Shown here: one piece after another, positions 32,185 through 45,300 of the stretch
Layout of the letters: each line of letters begins with the position of its first letter
How positions within the stretch are numbered: position 1 is the first letter of the stretch
Source of the DNA: Oscheius tipulae
Lineage: Eukaryota; Nematoda; Chromadorea; Rhabditida; Rhabditidae
Length of the DNA stretch: 64,000 bases
NCBI GenBank assembly: GCA_037178975.1
Contig: JASJZH010000002.1
Span: 7,181,501-7,245,500, forward strand
Direction of reading: 5' to 3'
Program-made: the position numbers and the translations under genes
Notes under the pieces: model-generated
What the model saw: the letters and a program-made list of their open reading frames with translations, nothing else
Told to the model about the DNA's origin: nothing
The model's database searches: none

Positions 32185-35100
32185 TTAGGCGGCAAGATCC
32201 TGACTCTTGACAAGCTTGTAGTATCGTCCCTTCCGCTGCACGAGCTGCGTGTGAGTACCACTTTCGCGGACCTTTCCTCCCTCGATGTAGACAATGAGAT
32301 CCGAGTTTTGGATGGAGGACAGACGATGGGCGATTGTGATGCAGGTACGGCCCTCTCTGGCTCGATCAAGTGCCTCTTGCACAGCTCGTTCTGACTCGGA
32401 ATCGAGAGCAGAAGTGGCTTCGTCGAGGAGAAGAATCTTTGGATCACGGACCAGAGCTCGAGCAATGGCGATTCTTTGTTTCTGACCACCGGACAGTTGG
32501 GTTCCACGCTCTCCAACCTGAATCGTATCCGTTATTGCATTTGAGACGAGTAACAGTACCTCAGTCGCAATTCCCTGAGGCAGATTGGACAAGAATCTCT
32601 TGCAGTTGGCCAGCTCCAAAGCGTGTTCAATCTTCTCCATTGGCACGTCTCCCAGACCGAAGCAGATGTTGTCCTTGATACTTCCAGCAAAGAGACGTGG
32701 CTCCTGACCGACCAATGCCATTTGAGTTCTCAAATGGTTCAGGTTCAGCTTCTTGATGTCCGTTCCGTCAAATTTCTGGAATGGAAAGTATTTTTTCAAT
32801 TAAGATTCGGGGATGAGAAATGCGTCCCCGCCCACGGATTAACATTTAGAGACACCCTCGGTCAGTCATAGAGATGATTCGCGTCTTCCTGGCTTCTCTC
32901 CTTCTCTTCTCGGCTATCCAGGCCGAGGTTCAGTGCTTTTCACCACCTTACTTCGTACTAGAAGTGTGAGTTAATGCAGCGACACATAGAAACAGACAGA
33001 CAGAGAGAGAGAAACAAAAATACTGATGTTCCCATTAAGAAACCCCCATTTCATGGCATGCGCGGATTCAGAGGCAACAGGAACCGTTTCGACTGGGGAC
33101 AGTTTACCGACTCTTTCGACAAGCATAATGCTTTCCCCCCTACCCACCGACCCTCCCTAATAGTCATACTCTCGAATAAATCTCACCAATGATCCTCCAG
33201 TAGTGTCGTAGAATCTCTCCAGCATAGAGATACAGGTAGATTTGCCTGTTCCCGATGGCCCAACCAAGGCCACAGTCTGTCCCCGAGTGGCCGTGAACTG
33301 GAGTCCTTTCATGATGGGCTGCATGGGTCGTTGGGGATATGTGAAATTGACATCTTCGAAGAGAATGTTCCCGCGGATATCCTGAAATCGTCTCTCATAT
33401 TAGTGTTACGAAAACATACTATTTTCTCTCCTTGGTTCGAATCTCCAGTCTTGGGCTTCCGGTAGATCATACTGAAGAGAAGACCGGCAGCTGTCTTGGC
33501 CTTGGTGAACTCTGGGAAATAATGAGATGAGGACATGACTCCTTCCGCGGACAGCATGACTGCTGTGATGGCTCTGAATGCTTCTATCAGACAGATTCAG
33601 TGGACAGATTACCGGAAAACCTTGTCAGAAGACTGCATCTCCTCGTAAATTATGTGGATACCGAGGGCATAGCTGACAGTGACCATCAAGTACATGAAGG
33701 TCTGGGAGAGGGAAAAGGTCATGGCTTCGAAGATTCCTGAAGCAGGATTGTGAGCGACAGTGACAGTGACAGTACCTTTCTTGAACTCTCCCCTCTTCTG
33801 GTGCTTGCTAGCCATCTCATATTTCTTGTACATCTCCTTAGTTCTCGTCAACAGCTGGATTGTTCTGACATTCTCAATCACCTCGATCGATGTCTGGAGA
33901 GAATTTTCAATTGGTCAAGAAGTCCACATACCTTCCCAGCATCGTCATTCTTGATATGCTCGACGGCAATATTCGAAATGATGGTGGCCAAGCCGGTCAT
34001 TGTCATAAAGATGAGTACGGTTATCCCAGTTCCAAGGATGGCGACCTAAAACGGTGTGTCTGTTGAAAACCAAAAAACCTTACCTGCCACGAGTTGATGA
34101 AGGCAATGATGACACAGGCAAGAATGGCAGCAGCAGCATAGGTCACTTGCATGGCTCGAGAATCGACGACCGCTTTGATGTTGGGAGCGTCGGCTGCCAA
34201 TCGAGTGATCAGTTTTCCGGGAGTGTGTTCGGGATTGTCGAAGTAGCCGGCGTCCTAAACATGGTTTGTCTATCTATCCCTCTGCCCTTACCTGATGTAG
34301 AATGTTGCTGAAGGACTGAACTCGAAATCTAATAGCCAGATTTTCAGAGACAATTGTGAAGAGTACACTCTGAATTGACATGATTAGATTTGTTGAATGG
34401 AAAACGTACACTAAGGATCTGGAAGATCATTAGTCCAAAACCGACAGAGCAGTGAATGATGACAGACATGGCCAGTCGATGCATCATCTTCCCACCGTAG
34501 GGAACATATTCGAAGGCTGTGAAGATATAGGCAAAGAGGAGAGTCCAGGAGGGCAGATCCATTCCTCGGGCCAGAGCACAGAGGAAGCCGGTGATCATGT
34601 AGGTATAGTTGCCCTTGGCATTTTTATAGATGTCCAAAAAGCCGGCAGTGATTTGGGCGTCCTGGAAGGTATCATTTAGTTGCTAAAAATAGTCTAACAC
34701 AGGCTCTTCTACTGCCTCATCGTCTGTTCTTCTCGTCTCTCGGCTACTATTTACTGCTACCAGGACAAAAGTGAGTTGCCCCACAGTACTACTATGGGAC
34801 AGATAAACAGAGACAATGACTTACCTCATCCATGGTTTTCTTGACTTCCAGTGCAAAAGCTTCAGCTTCGGAAGCATCTGTTATCGTAGAGACAAAGGTC
34901 GGTCTCCTCTGGGAATCGTTAAGAGAAGCATGTCTGATGAACTCTTCTCTTCCAGACCTTCTGAGACTGGAAGCTCTGGATGAGTTGGTAAAGGAGACGT
35001 CATCACTGAAAGACATGACTAGAGAAACAGAGAGGTAGACTCACTCCAAAGAAATCTCTTCCTCATCGTCTTCCTTGAACTGTTGTGCTTTGACCAGTTG

Positions 35101-37404
35101 GTAGTAGCGTCCTTGGACAGCAACCAACTCATCGTGAGTTCCCTGCTCGGCGATCTGTCCCTTCTCAAAGACCACGATCTTGTCGGCATCTCTGACTGTG
35201 GAGAGACGATGAGCGATAATGATAGTCGATCGGCCCTTCGAAGCATTGTTCAGGGCTTCCTGCACGATGCTCTCACTCTGGGCATCCAGAGCGGAAGTGG
35301 CCTCATCCAGAAGTAGCACCTTGGGATCTCGGGCCAGGGTTCTCGCAATAGCCACACGTTGTTTTTGTCCTCCTGATAGCTGGACTCCACCATCTCCGAT
35401 CATAGTCTCGTAGCCATTGGGCAACTTCATGATGAAGTCGTGACAATTGGACATCTTGCAGACATGAACCATCTGTTCTTTCGAGATTGTGGTACATCCC
35501 ATTCGAAGGTTGGCTTCGACGGTGTCGTTGAAGAGAATGGGTTCCTGTTGGACGATACCGACAGTGTTTCGGAGCCAGTCAATGTTCAGGTCACGGACGT
35601 CGACACCATCCAGGAGGACATTTCCTCCCTCCGGTTCGTAGAGACGAGTCAATAGACCGACTGAGGTCGACTTTCCACAGCCGGAATGTCCAACAAGGGC
35701 TACAGTCTGTCCAGGTTCGATGGTAAGATTCATTCCGTTCAGAACCTGAAAGTTTAATCAATCTCTCTCTCTCTCTCTCTCTCACCTTGGCCTCCTTTCT
35801 GCTCGGATACCGGAAGTGAACATTCTTGAACTCGACTCTTCCCTTCACCTTGTCCAGTCGCCTTCCCTTCTCCGAATAGACGTCAATGTGAGGGACCTAA
35901 AACAGTTTTGCAGTTTTTTTTATGAATAAGGCCTACTCTATCAATGGTCTGGTAGATTGTCGCAGCGGCAACTCTAGCATTCAACAGCACCATCAAATGA
36001 GGAGAGATGAGTCCCATAAAGTAAGCGCCGAGGAGCATGGACATGACGACGATGAAGACATCTCCGGGCTGGGCAATGATTCCAACTTTCAACAGATAGC
36101 CACCGTAGAGAGCTCCGCAGCCCATGAAGGCGAACAGGATGAAATAGAAAAGACCGCCGAAGAAACCACTCCAGAAGCCCTTCCAGATCGCAAAGACTTT
36201 TCCCTTCTCAAGCTCAGCTTGGTACCTAAACAAACTTTCACTGCCTCTGTCAATATCTTACCTTGTGACCATGGTGTCCTGTCCATTGAAGGCCTGGACT
36301 GTCCTCACTCCCATGAGAGACTCTTCAGCAATGGCACCGGCTTTTCCGACTCCGTCCAGCTCGGCATTGGTCGTGGAGGTCATCTTCCTGGCCATCAAAG
36401 ACATACAGATACAGCAGGCTGGAGCCACCCCAAGCATCATCAAGGCTAGCCTCCATTCGTAAACGAAACTGATGATGATGGCAGCAATCATCATACTGAA
36501 ACCGCCGAGGAGAACTCCGAGCTTATCTCCGATTCCTTCACGAATACGTTCCATGTTGCTGAAAATTTGATAGTTGGGAATCTGTTAATTATGACCCTCT
36601 GTACTTTGTTTGTAAAAGCTCTTTGTTTCTTTGCCACTTTGTCTCTCTTTCTCTCTTTCTATCTCTCTCTGTCTCTCCGACTCACTCATTAAGCTTGGTG
36701 GTTAAGGCTCCCGAGTGGTTCTTATCAAACCAGCCGGCGTTCTGTCTCAAGATCGACCAGACATACATGTGTCTGGTTTTGGCAATGATCCTGGTACACA
36801 CTTGGTGGAAGCACATGTACTAAAATGATAAGTTTTTTGGTAGTTCTAAAGCCAAACCTGTACAAAGTTTGTGAAGAGTACGAAGACATAGATTCCGAGA
36901 AAAATATATACACACTCGTAGCCTTCTCTTCTGAATTCGGGACTGGTTGGCGCGTAAACGAGAAGGACATTGGTAATGCGTCCAGAAACCAGAGCTAGGA
37001 TTGGCTGGGAGACGCCACCGATCACGGCACAAAGACAGCCGATTAGGAGGAGGATGACATCGAATTTTGTGGCGTAGCGGAACTGAAAAACAGTTTGGAA
37101 ACAGAGAGACAGATGAATAGAGAGGTAGGGAGAGAGACACTTACCAGTCCAACAAGAGAGACGGGCTCTGCTTCCAGTTCCTGGTCGGCCAAATCACCTC
37201 TGAACAACTTTTGTTCATAACATTCTAGATCCAATACCTGCACAAGATGACATTCAAAAACTTCTCTAGCTTCGAATACTGATAAGTGGCTTTCGTAGGT
37301 TCGTCGTCGGGATCAGTCGGGTACTCGGGCAAGGGTAAGGCTGTCTCCTTGCCCTCTTTTGCGGGAGGATTCTCCCGTCGTAAAGATGGCTCCCGAGGAG
37401 CCAT
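32185..37404 (-). CDS. pgp: P-glycoprotein, full ABC transporter (ABCB)
   Basis: An ATP-driven export pump for lipophilic compounds in the plasma membrane. Architecture is TMD-NBD-TMD-NBD, about 1250-1300 aa. The ATG at 37404 follows atcttttag. TMD1 lies at about 37200-35900. NBD1 has Walker [11 protein letters not shown]-loop QQEPIL, signature LSGGQKQR, Walker [13 protein letters not shown] and H-loop AHRLSTV. A Ser/Arg-rich linker ([15 protein letters not shown]) is a likely phosphorylation target. TMD2 lies at about 34640-33620. NBD2 has Walker [10 protein letters not shown] (about 33250), signature [20 protein letters not shown] and AHRLSSI. Both ATP sites look complete. The C-terminus is KSQDLAA. 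About 20 short introns. One long intron inside NBD2 (about 32777-33186) contains a possible gene on the other strand. The family is certain; substrates are unknown. Confidence 0.96.
32874..33192 (+). CDS. Possible small secreted peptide gene nested in a P-glycoprotein intron
   Basis: ATG 32874 opens a classic signal peptide ([17 protein letters not shown]) followed by [13 protein letters not shown]. An intron (from 32964, or 2 nt later using gtgagt) ends at attaag (33039). In phase 0 the second exon begins [15 protein letters not shown], continues RFDWGQF and ends at TGA 33190-33192, giving 80 aa. If the stronger gtgagt donor is used, the frame changes and stops at TAA 33158-33160. AATAAA at 33175-33180 fits that earlier stop better. 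The 3' end abuts or overlaps by 6 nt the antisense exon of the transporter. The signal peptide is convincing; the mature part is uncertain. Confidence 0.45.
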
Positions 37405-38382
37405 CGCTCTTTGTGACTTTCTAAAAGATGGAAACTTCAAAATGAATCGGGAAGAGATATTTGAACGGAGCAGTGACAGTAAAAACGCGATACAGGAGAT
37501 CGTCTCGAGGGGTTAAATAGGTATGCCAATGTCAAACAAGCTGGGAGGCGGTTCAGAGCAACGCGACCGCCGTGTCGCCTGTGCTTTTCGTGTCGGCCGT
37601 GACTGTTTATTGCTCCGTCGGGGAGCAATTCCCAGGAGGAAAAACGAACAGGAGGAGACGAGACGATAAGCCTGTGGTTACAGTGGGCAGATGCAATGTT
37701 GGGCAATTCAGGGACATACATCAGAGAGTCTGTCTCTGTTTTTTCAGCCTTATACTCTCCTGTTACTACCACCCTCGGCACAAACCTATTCCTTCCCAAA
37801 TCTTTACAGACAATCTTTACGACCTCAAGCAAACCCCAAAAACTTCTGAACAGCCTGATTCTTCCGGAAGACTGTCTGATAAGACACAGGGAATACACTG
37901 TGACACAGAGGCCAAAAACTTTCCACCGAGGTACTCAAACATAACGAGTGACAATGGCAGAGCGCTACTGACTCTACGTATTTGCTCGAACCATTACGTT
38001 CCTCTGTGTCGAGGCTGATCTTTGAGAACGGGGTTTGATGAGTTGCTCAAATACGAAAAGGCTCCAGTGAGAAATTGAGATCTAATCAGTCTAAACAGTG
38101 CAAACTTATGCTGATCCCGTGGAACAGCTGCTCCTTTTCCGAGGAGAAACAGTCACCTTTCTTCAGGGAGTGACATATTCTTATAGCGCCAGATTTTCCA
38201 TTAAGGTCAGCTGTTCGATCTCATTGTTTAAACCTCTTGTCAGTCCAGCTGAGCCCTCTGTCTCCTTGTTCCTCTGCTTCACTGTCTATATGTCTCTTTG
38301 TTTACTTGGTTCTCTGTCTCTCTGCCCTCTGTCTTATCCTCTACTCTCTTTCTCAGCTTGCCAGTCGAACAGTTTAGACTCA
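37405..38382. other. Intergenic region between P-glycoprotein and the tetraspan-like gene
   Basis: A divergent promoter region for the two genes. Open frames in it lack motifs. A ctttctcag acceptor lies about 27 nt before the ATG at 38383. Confidence 0.4.
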
Positions 38383-39065
38383 ATGGAAGCTTTCATAGAA
38401 GAGTTTAACCACGATCACATGAAGTACAAATGCGAGATATGCTGTTTTGGCAAAGCCCATGTCATGGTAGCAGTTTATCATTCTTCCAAGTTTAACCTGA
38501 TTCAGACTGCTGCCGGCGGAGTGGGTATTTACAAACTCGGTAGATCGATTGGGCTGCTTTACGATATTGTTATAACCGTATACCAGTTACGCCATGGCAG
38601 GTTAGAGAATATTATCGAGCTACTGCTTATTCTCACCCCTGTGCTCCTTGATGTGATCTGCCTCGTCTTCCTGTTCATGGCTATCAAGAGACTGAATCGC
38701 CGCTTCTTGTTGATTTTCCTGATTGGTACAGGATTACAGACTCTTTTGTTGACAGTTCTTATCACAATACTATGGGTGACTCTGTCAGAAACATTGACGA
38801 GATCCTATAACTTTTTTGAAAGAGACGAAGTGATCGGTATTGTCTTTCTTCTACATAAACTGAATCAAATCTTTTAGAGGTTGCCCATGTAGTGTATCAG
38901 TCAATTTTTGTAGCAGCTCAATACTGGTTCTTCTATATCGTCTTCCGCTGTTACATGTATCTGCAAGACTACGAAAGATTCCGTCTCCATACGGATACTG
39001 TTGTTGTGGTTGAAGCCCCTATACTTATCGAAACTCCACTTACGCTCCAAGCGGAGCGATCCTGA
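38383..39065 (+). CDS. Tetraspan-like membrane hypothetical protein
   Basis: ATG 38383; two exons joined by a 41-nt intron (gtattg...cttttag, about 38837-38877), phase agreeing, ~213 aa. The N-terminus is soluble with a Cys pair (MKYKCEICCFGKAHVMVAVYH). Helices follow: GIYKLGRSIGLLYDIVITVY, IIELLLILTPVLLDVICLVFLFMA, LLIFLIGTGLQTLLLTVLITILWVTL, and QSIFVAAQYWFFYIVFRCYMYL. The four-helix pattern with a short cytosolic tail (QDYERFRLHTDT) resembles small four-pass proteins frequent in nematodes. No specific function can be given. Confidence 0.65.
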
Positions 39066-39097
39066 GCACTTTTTGCATTTTAGACTGTTTGCTTTCT

Positions 39098-39195
39098 TCA
39101 TACTCGTCTTGTCAACTCTAATCTGGGCTAACACATGACAAAAAAAAGGCCACACATTTGACAAGTATTATCCCAGATTAGAGTAGACATGTGTA
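39098..39195 (+). repeat. Palindromic MITE-like repeat, copy B
   Basis: Begins catactcgtcttgtcaactc, as in copy A near 20.0 kb. The arms actctaatctggg (39115-39127) and cccagattagagt (39171-39183) are exact reverse complements, with an inner complementary pair around an A8 run. It could fold into a ~35 bp imperfect hairpin. Confidence 0.65.
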
Positions 39196-39878
39196 ACAGA
39201 CGTCTTTTGCAAACTGTAAAGGTAGGTTGAAACTTTTCTGTCATGATAAGTCACCCTAAGAGCCCAGAGAGTCGTCAGTTGGCGCTTTTTTTACATTGTT
39301 ATCCAGGTTAACTCTAATTTATTTTTGTTTGTGTCTTTAAATTCTCTTCGGCAATAGTGAACAAGATTTGCTATGAATATATTCATTTTTCACTGAGAAT
39401 TAGTCATAGAAAGGGTCACGACTCCATTCTTGGACAAACAGGTTAATCAAAGAACTAATCTATCACCTCTATCTCTACCTCTCTCTCTTACCTGTTTCTA
39501 TCTTCTAAATAAACTGTTGTTGACGTCGTTTGTTTCTCGAATGTGTTTGCTGCTTGCTCTAGTTTGCAAGATTAAAAAATGAGAATTCCCTACTTATTTC
39601 AGAGTTCCCTACTGATTTTAGAGTCCCCTAGGTTAGTCCAGAGCCACTGTATACTGTATACAATTTACGGTCTACAGTCCCTTATCCCTTATTCCTTTTC
39701 TACTGTTTCCTATCTCTGTGTCGGTCAACTATCAACTGTCCACTATTGTTGTCGGTGGAAGGAATAAGGGCAAAAAGACAGAGATCGACTGATTGCTGGT
39801 CTCTGGGCACAGATACGTGTAGACTCTAGCCAGCCTGCTTGTTTTGTCAGCATTGCCCACCTTAGATCAATTGGTACC

Positions 39879-41228
39879 ATGCTGTGGAGGTTTTTCTGGC
39901 TCGGCCTCTTCTCAGTCCTTCTTATTTGGTTATATCATGCTTTGTAAGTTTAACACATTTCAAACGGAAAATTTTTTCTAGAAATTCGCTTGGTTTGAAC
40001 AAGCAAGTCTTTAATCATAGGCCAGGGCTGTGTAGGCATCTCAAAGGAATTGGTTGGTTGTCTTCATCTCAGATCTTTGAGAAATACTTAAGAGTACGGA
40101 TCGGAAGATGTGATTCTGGTGGAAAGTAAGGGACTGGTCTTTATTTCCTCCGGTGTGATGCACATGATGAAGAGGGCTCCGGATATTAAAGGCAAAATCT
40201 TTCTGTACGACTTCAATCAGCCGGAAAATGATCCAATCGACCTGCCGGTTGTGGGAATGGATCGGGTGAGAGAGACAGAGAGACAGAGAGACTCCGATCC
40301 CAGTTCAGAAAGACTTCTACCCTCATGGAATGAGTCATTGGCTGATCGGAGACAAGATTCGTCTCTTTGTGATCTCTCACACTCACCCAGAATTCAAACA
40401 CTCTGTAGAAATCTTCGATTACGACGAAAAGAAAAAACAGTTGGTCCATGTAAAATCGGTCAAAGACGCCAAGTTCGTCCGGTAGGAAAGCCGTAGGCCC
40501 TTTATGTTTCTGTTCCAGTCCAAACGACATTCTTGCCCTGTCAGAGGACCAATTCATCTTGACTAATAGCGGTGTCGCCCAATCTCCTTTCCTTGACATG
40601 CTGGAAGTTTTGTCCTTCTATCGAGGCGGCAGTTTGACATACTTTGACGGCAGCAAGGGACACTTCCTGCTCCAGGGACTCCTTTCTCCCAATGGAATCG
40701 CTCTGGACAAAGACAGGAAGCATCTGATAGTCTCCTTCGCTTTTGAGAGTACTCTCAGAGTCTACGACATCAGTTCAGACTACCATACCTTGAGAGAGAT
40801 CAGCAAGATAAATCTGTCAACGATGCTCGACAATTTGTTCGTGGACAATGACCATGTCATCTGGGTGGTGAGTTCTATCCATTGTCACTGTCACTATCTC
40901 TGTTACTGTCACCTTCACTGTCTCTATCACTGTCACTTTCAGGGAGCTCACCCAATTGGCTACCAGGTAGTTAGTCACTTGTCTGACATCGACAATCCCA
41001 AGACCTACGCTCCATCACAGGCACCAGTCCTATTTTTGTGGAAAAAAGAATGTTTAGGTTCTCCGAATTGAGTACAGCTCGGACTGGAAGAGTGCTGATG
41101 TCAGTGAAGTGCTGGCAGATGACGGTCAGTTCCTGTCCGCTAGCTCAGCTGCTGTTCATTGGAAAGGCAAGCTGGTTGTCGGAACCGTTGGGAGAAAAGC
41201 CGCCGTCTGCGAGATTCGAGCTTTTTAA
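39879..41228 (+). CDS. Paraoxonase-like protein (MEC-6/POML type)
   Basis: A six-bladed beta-propeller of the PON/arylesterase family. Nematode members with an N-terminal membrane anchor (MEC-6, POML) act as ER chaperones for DEG/ENaC channels. Start ATG 39879: MLWRFFWLGLFSVLLIWLYHAL is a signal anchor. Family landmarks are HLKGIEYGSEDV (Glu and Asp correspond to the Ca-binding EDI motif), PHGMSHW (the HGIS motif with the structural/catalytic His), FILTNSGVAQSPF, LLSPNGIALDKD (Asn of the NGI motif) and the C-terminal KLVVGTVGRKAAVCEIRAF. About seven short-intron exons join in phase. TAA at 41226 overlaps AATAAA. Length about 350 aa is normal. Family firm; chaperone versus hydrolase role is inferred. 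Confidence 0.9.
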
Positions 41229-41418
41229 TAAAATGTAACGCCACCCTGATCGTAGCCTTTCCATAAGTTCGTTGTTCTTTATTTCCTTCCTGCATATTTG
41301 AATTCCCGCCCATAAGCAGCATTGCGTACCTATTCTCAGGCTCACGCCATTTTTGTCCTCCCCGGTTTTTGGTCTCCTCATTGCAAGTTTGCTGATCTCA
41401 GAATCGGAGATTGTTGAT

Positions 41419-41761
41419 TTATTCTGTGGAATATTTGTTTTCGTTTCTAGTAAAAATTGAATCTAAAGAAACATGTCCTTTATTCCAGTCCGAGCGCAGG
41501 CCCAATAAACTCGTGTTCTTCCTCGAGAGAAGAAAAACGAACGAGGCTTCTCTAGTTTCGAAACTCCTATACCCAGGAGAAAAAAAGTAGGTGGGAGAGC
41601 TCCTGGCTGTAGCGGCCAAGATGGTCAGCTGAACGAATTTGGCAGTGTTGAAGAGGAGCATAAGGACGGCCACAATCAGAAGAGTCCACTTTTGACGAGC
41701 CTAAAGTTTTGAACTGTTTCTGATAGGATAGAGGGTTAGATTGACCGAGATGTTGATCATG
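41419..41761 (-). CDS. Possible small single-pass membrane protein
   Basis: ATG 41761 gives MINIS, then a 45-nt intron (gtcaat...actttag) to ARQKWTLLIVAVLMLLFNTA, a good membrane helix, and a polar C-terminal part running to TAA at 41419. An AATAAA occurs inside the last part of the frame, so the true end may be earlier. It is tail-to-tail with the paraoxonase gene. An overlapping plus-strand frame (ATG 41759) is also open, so the coding strand is not certain. Confidence 0.3.
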
Positions 41762-42327
41762 GCGAAAAGAGTTAAACTGACTTTAGTACTGGAGTTTGTC
41801 CTGTCATGGCAAGCCAGCCTTGATTACAGTACAAACTTTGTAGTGCTTTTTCTAGTGCAGTATTTTATTTTCCAATTTGCTTTTTCTTCGGCCACCTACC
41901 GAAGTATTACCGAAAACGGAAAGCAGCTAAATAAAACATTGTTTGAATTGCGCGGGCTATCAGTAGTACGATGAGAGAGACCATTGGCGATTCAAATTTA
42001 GGTGCAATATCTGAACAACTTAAAATTCTTTCAAGAAATCTCTTCATTTCGACATCTAATCTACAAGTTTTCTAAATGTTAAACTTTATTGTATTCCACC
42101 TGGATAACAATGTAAATAAACTATTCATCGCATAAAAATAGTTCTTTGACCAATGTGGTTCCCCTCCAGCTGTTATCTCAATCATTTCCTCGTAAACGCG
42201 CCCTGTTCTATCAAGGGAGCGATTTTAAAACATTTTTCACTGCTATGTCTAGTCTCTAATGATATTTAGCTATGCAAGTAAGCTATTTTCCCTCTAAAAA
42301 CTCATATTTTCCTATTTCCAGGCAGCA

Positions 42328-45300
42328 ATGGCATCTGCACGTGCTAGTCAGGCCCCGGTAGCCCGTCACAAGACCATCATTGCGGCATTTGAGCGCCAAA
42401 CGAAGGGAAAAGTATGTCCGGCGTGCGAAAAAGTCATCCCATTGGGCGTCTACAGAAGTCACTTCAACACATGCAAGGCGAAAATTGACGAGGATGAGTG
42501 CATGGTTCGACATTTCTGAAAAAATTTTCACATTTCGGTATCCAGATTACAAAAATCGTCACTGCTGAGGAAAAAATCGGTCCCCCGATCGTCTTGGACG
42601 ATGATCAGACGGTAAATGTCGGTGCCTCGACGTCTACTGTTCAAGTCGGTCAGAGAAGGAGACGGTCTACTCGAATTGCTATTGTAAGAGGACTAATTTG
42701 GGAAAGTTGATGCTTTGGCAGAGCTATGACGAGGAACGAGATGAAAAGCCGGTGATCACGAAGAGAATGCGAATGAGGATGACGATGCAGATGAAGGAAG
42801 AAGTTGAGCAAATGGAGACGGAAAAGGAGCCTGTAAGGACGAGGGAGGACATGATTCTTCAGGTATGTTGCGCTAAGCTTCATTTTGTGGTCGAAAATGT
42901 AAGTACCTCGACGAAACTTTTGCTCTCATGGCTCAGTCGGTTGGCGCTCCAACTACAAAGCAAAATAGGATGGGTTCGAATCTTACTCATCTCTACTATC
43001 TGAAGCGCGATGGTTTCTGTGGAGGACTCTTTGTTTGTCCGTGGCCATGAAACAAGCGAGCCAGTTATTTTGTCCAGAAGTTTTGTTGTTCGGAAACAGT
43101 TATTGCTTAAATTGGATGGCAAGTCGATTATGGGTGCGCTCTAGAACTTGGCTTTTTCACAGTGAAGTCATTGGGAATCTTCTTTTACTACGAAGCCGCG
43201 CAGCCGCCAATGTGAACAGATGGCAAAAGGACGGCTGGTTGAATTCGAAAGGGGATCCAACTGTAACAAAAAAAACTCACTCCTTGAGCTCGGTGTAGGT
43301 AGAGAAAATGTGAATGAGGCTGGAGCAATCGGTAGGGCGATAGAGTCTGTTGCTCTCTGGATTTTGCCAGTTCGGGCCGCGCTAATCATGGGGACTGCGT
43401 CCCAGCGAGCGAGACTTCACACAGATAAACGGACATGATAGCTTTTCAAAAAAATTGATGCTGGGCAAGATCGAAACGATTTGACCTGTACATGTTGCTA
43501 AATTTCCTGTTTTTAGTTGACATTTGGATTAAATCGCTACGAGCTTCTTATAATCCATTAATTTGCAGGAATCTGGTACGATTGAAGACGAAGAACCGCC
43601 GGCTATTCCCAAAGAAGAGCCAGAAGCTGTTCCTGAGGCTACAGAGGCTGAGCCAGACGAGCCCATGGTCCACTTTCACATTTCCAATTATCTAAACCTC
43701 TTTTTCAGTCCATAGAAGAAGAAAATCCACCCGATGATAACACCAAACTGACAGAAACGGCTCAGGACAATCAGCAGAATGTCACCCACGTATTTCTCAT
43801 AAAAATCCGTTAAAACGCCGAATTTAGAGCGGCAATCTGTACGAGATGATCATGAACATGGATGATACGAAACTGTCCTCGAGATCGGAAGAAGTCGCTG
43901 CACCTGCGGCTGTGGTTGTGGCGGTTGAGGTGAAGAAGACGGCTGTGGCCAAGGATGAAAAAGAGGAAGAAGAAGTAGACAGATCCGAGAGTCAAGCTGG
44001 CGTCCTCCAGCAAAAGTACTTTGTCTCACTTGTCGAGAAAATGATCGAGAAGGTTTGTTTAGAGGTTCATCGAGAAAAGTTGGACTGGTTGAGATGGTAC
44101 GGAAGCGGAATTTGCCAGGCTATCTAGAAAGTGCAAAGCAGATTTTGTAGCTGAAAGTGACTGGAAATACTCACCAAATGTCGATAAAATACGGGACACT
44201 CACAGAAAGAACTGACAGTTGCGGAGCCTATACTTGAAAAAAATTAGACCTGTTCACGATTCGGCTCAGGGGCTCTTTTCCGGGATAGTACAAAAAGAGG
44301 ACTTGTTCAACTACCTAGATGGTACGGGCGGGACTAGGTTATTATTTGGCCCGAAAGATATGTCAATTCATTGCCAACTCAACTAGACCAACCCCCAAAC
44401 TGATATACCGATAGAGAAAGCGACTAACTTCCCTTTTTTCAGGTTATTCACTCCCCTGGCTCCCTCTACGGTCCCAGTTTCTGGAAGGACGACTACAGCA
44501 TCTTCAAGAGCTTCGAGGCTCTCCCGTCCTCCGACAAACAGCTCCTAATGCGTCTCTTCCTCCGTCGAGCCAAATGGTTTACCTTCATTCAGCTCAAGGA
44601 ACGCTACTCGGAATACACTGCGATCAAGAGCATTCTCCACAATCTTGTCCAAAAGGGACTTCTTGAAGGTAGTTTTTGGTTTTTCTCATTGTGGGCACTG
44701 AAGAGGTTTTGAACCAAATACTAACCAGCTCCAATGCTGTCCGACCTGCCAGATTAGACGCGATCACGACAGAAGAACTCTAGCCTATACAGTTTTCCTT
44801 CAAAATTTTAGCTTTAAAGTTGGTGTATTGCTAACCGTCGTCACTTCGAATCAAACAACCCTGGTTTGATCTCCGTGGATGACAAGCTTTTTCCACATGG
44901 CTATTTTACGAAAAGAAAATACACGGGAATTGTTCTATTGATGAGAAATTGATAGGATCACAAAAAATATTAGCCCCAAAAAAGCCAACTCTTCAAAAAT
45001 TCAACTTTAGGAGGAGCCAAATGCATTACGTTTGACGAAATCTGCGCCAGTGTAGATCTCGCAACACTGAGGAAAGTCGCGAAGACCTACCAGAGAGACA
45101 TCACGCTGCCGAAACCGCAGCTGATCGAGGCCCTGAAGAAATTTGCCGCCAGCCAATGTGATCTCTTCGGCAGGGCTCGAGGACATGAGCAGGGAATCGT
45201 CAAAATGCTGCTGAAGGAATGTGGAGACTGCTTTAGGGTGGCGGAGAGAATGAAGATTGCCTTCAAGGCCCTCTTCACCTTGTTTTCGCCAACGGAAATG

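Noticed and set aside
32139-32516. Separate Ser/Arg-rich ORF antisense or out of frame to the transporter
   Set aside because: It is a shadow of the NBD2 exon in another frame.
41759-41974. Plus-strand ORF MAKRVKLTLVLEF
   Set aside because: Open but without family, splice or polyA support, and it overlaps a slightly better minus-strand candidate.
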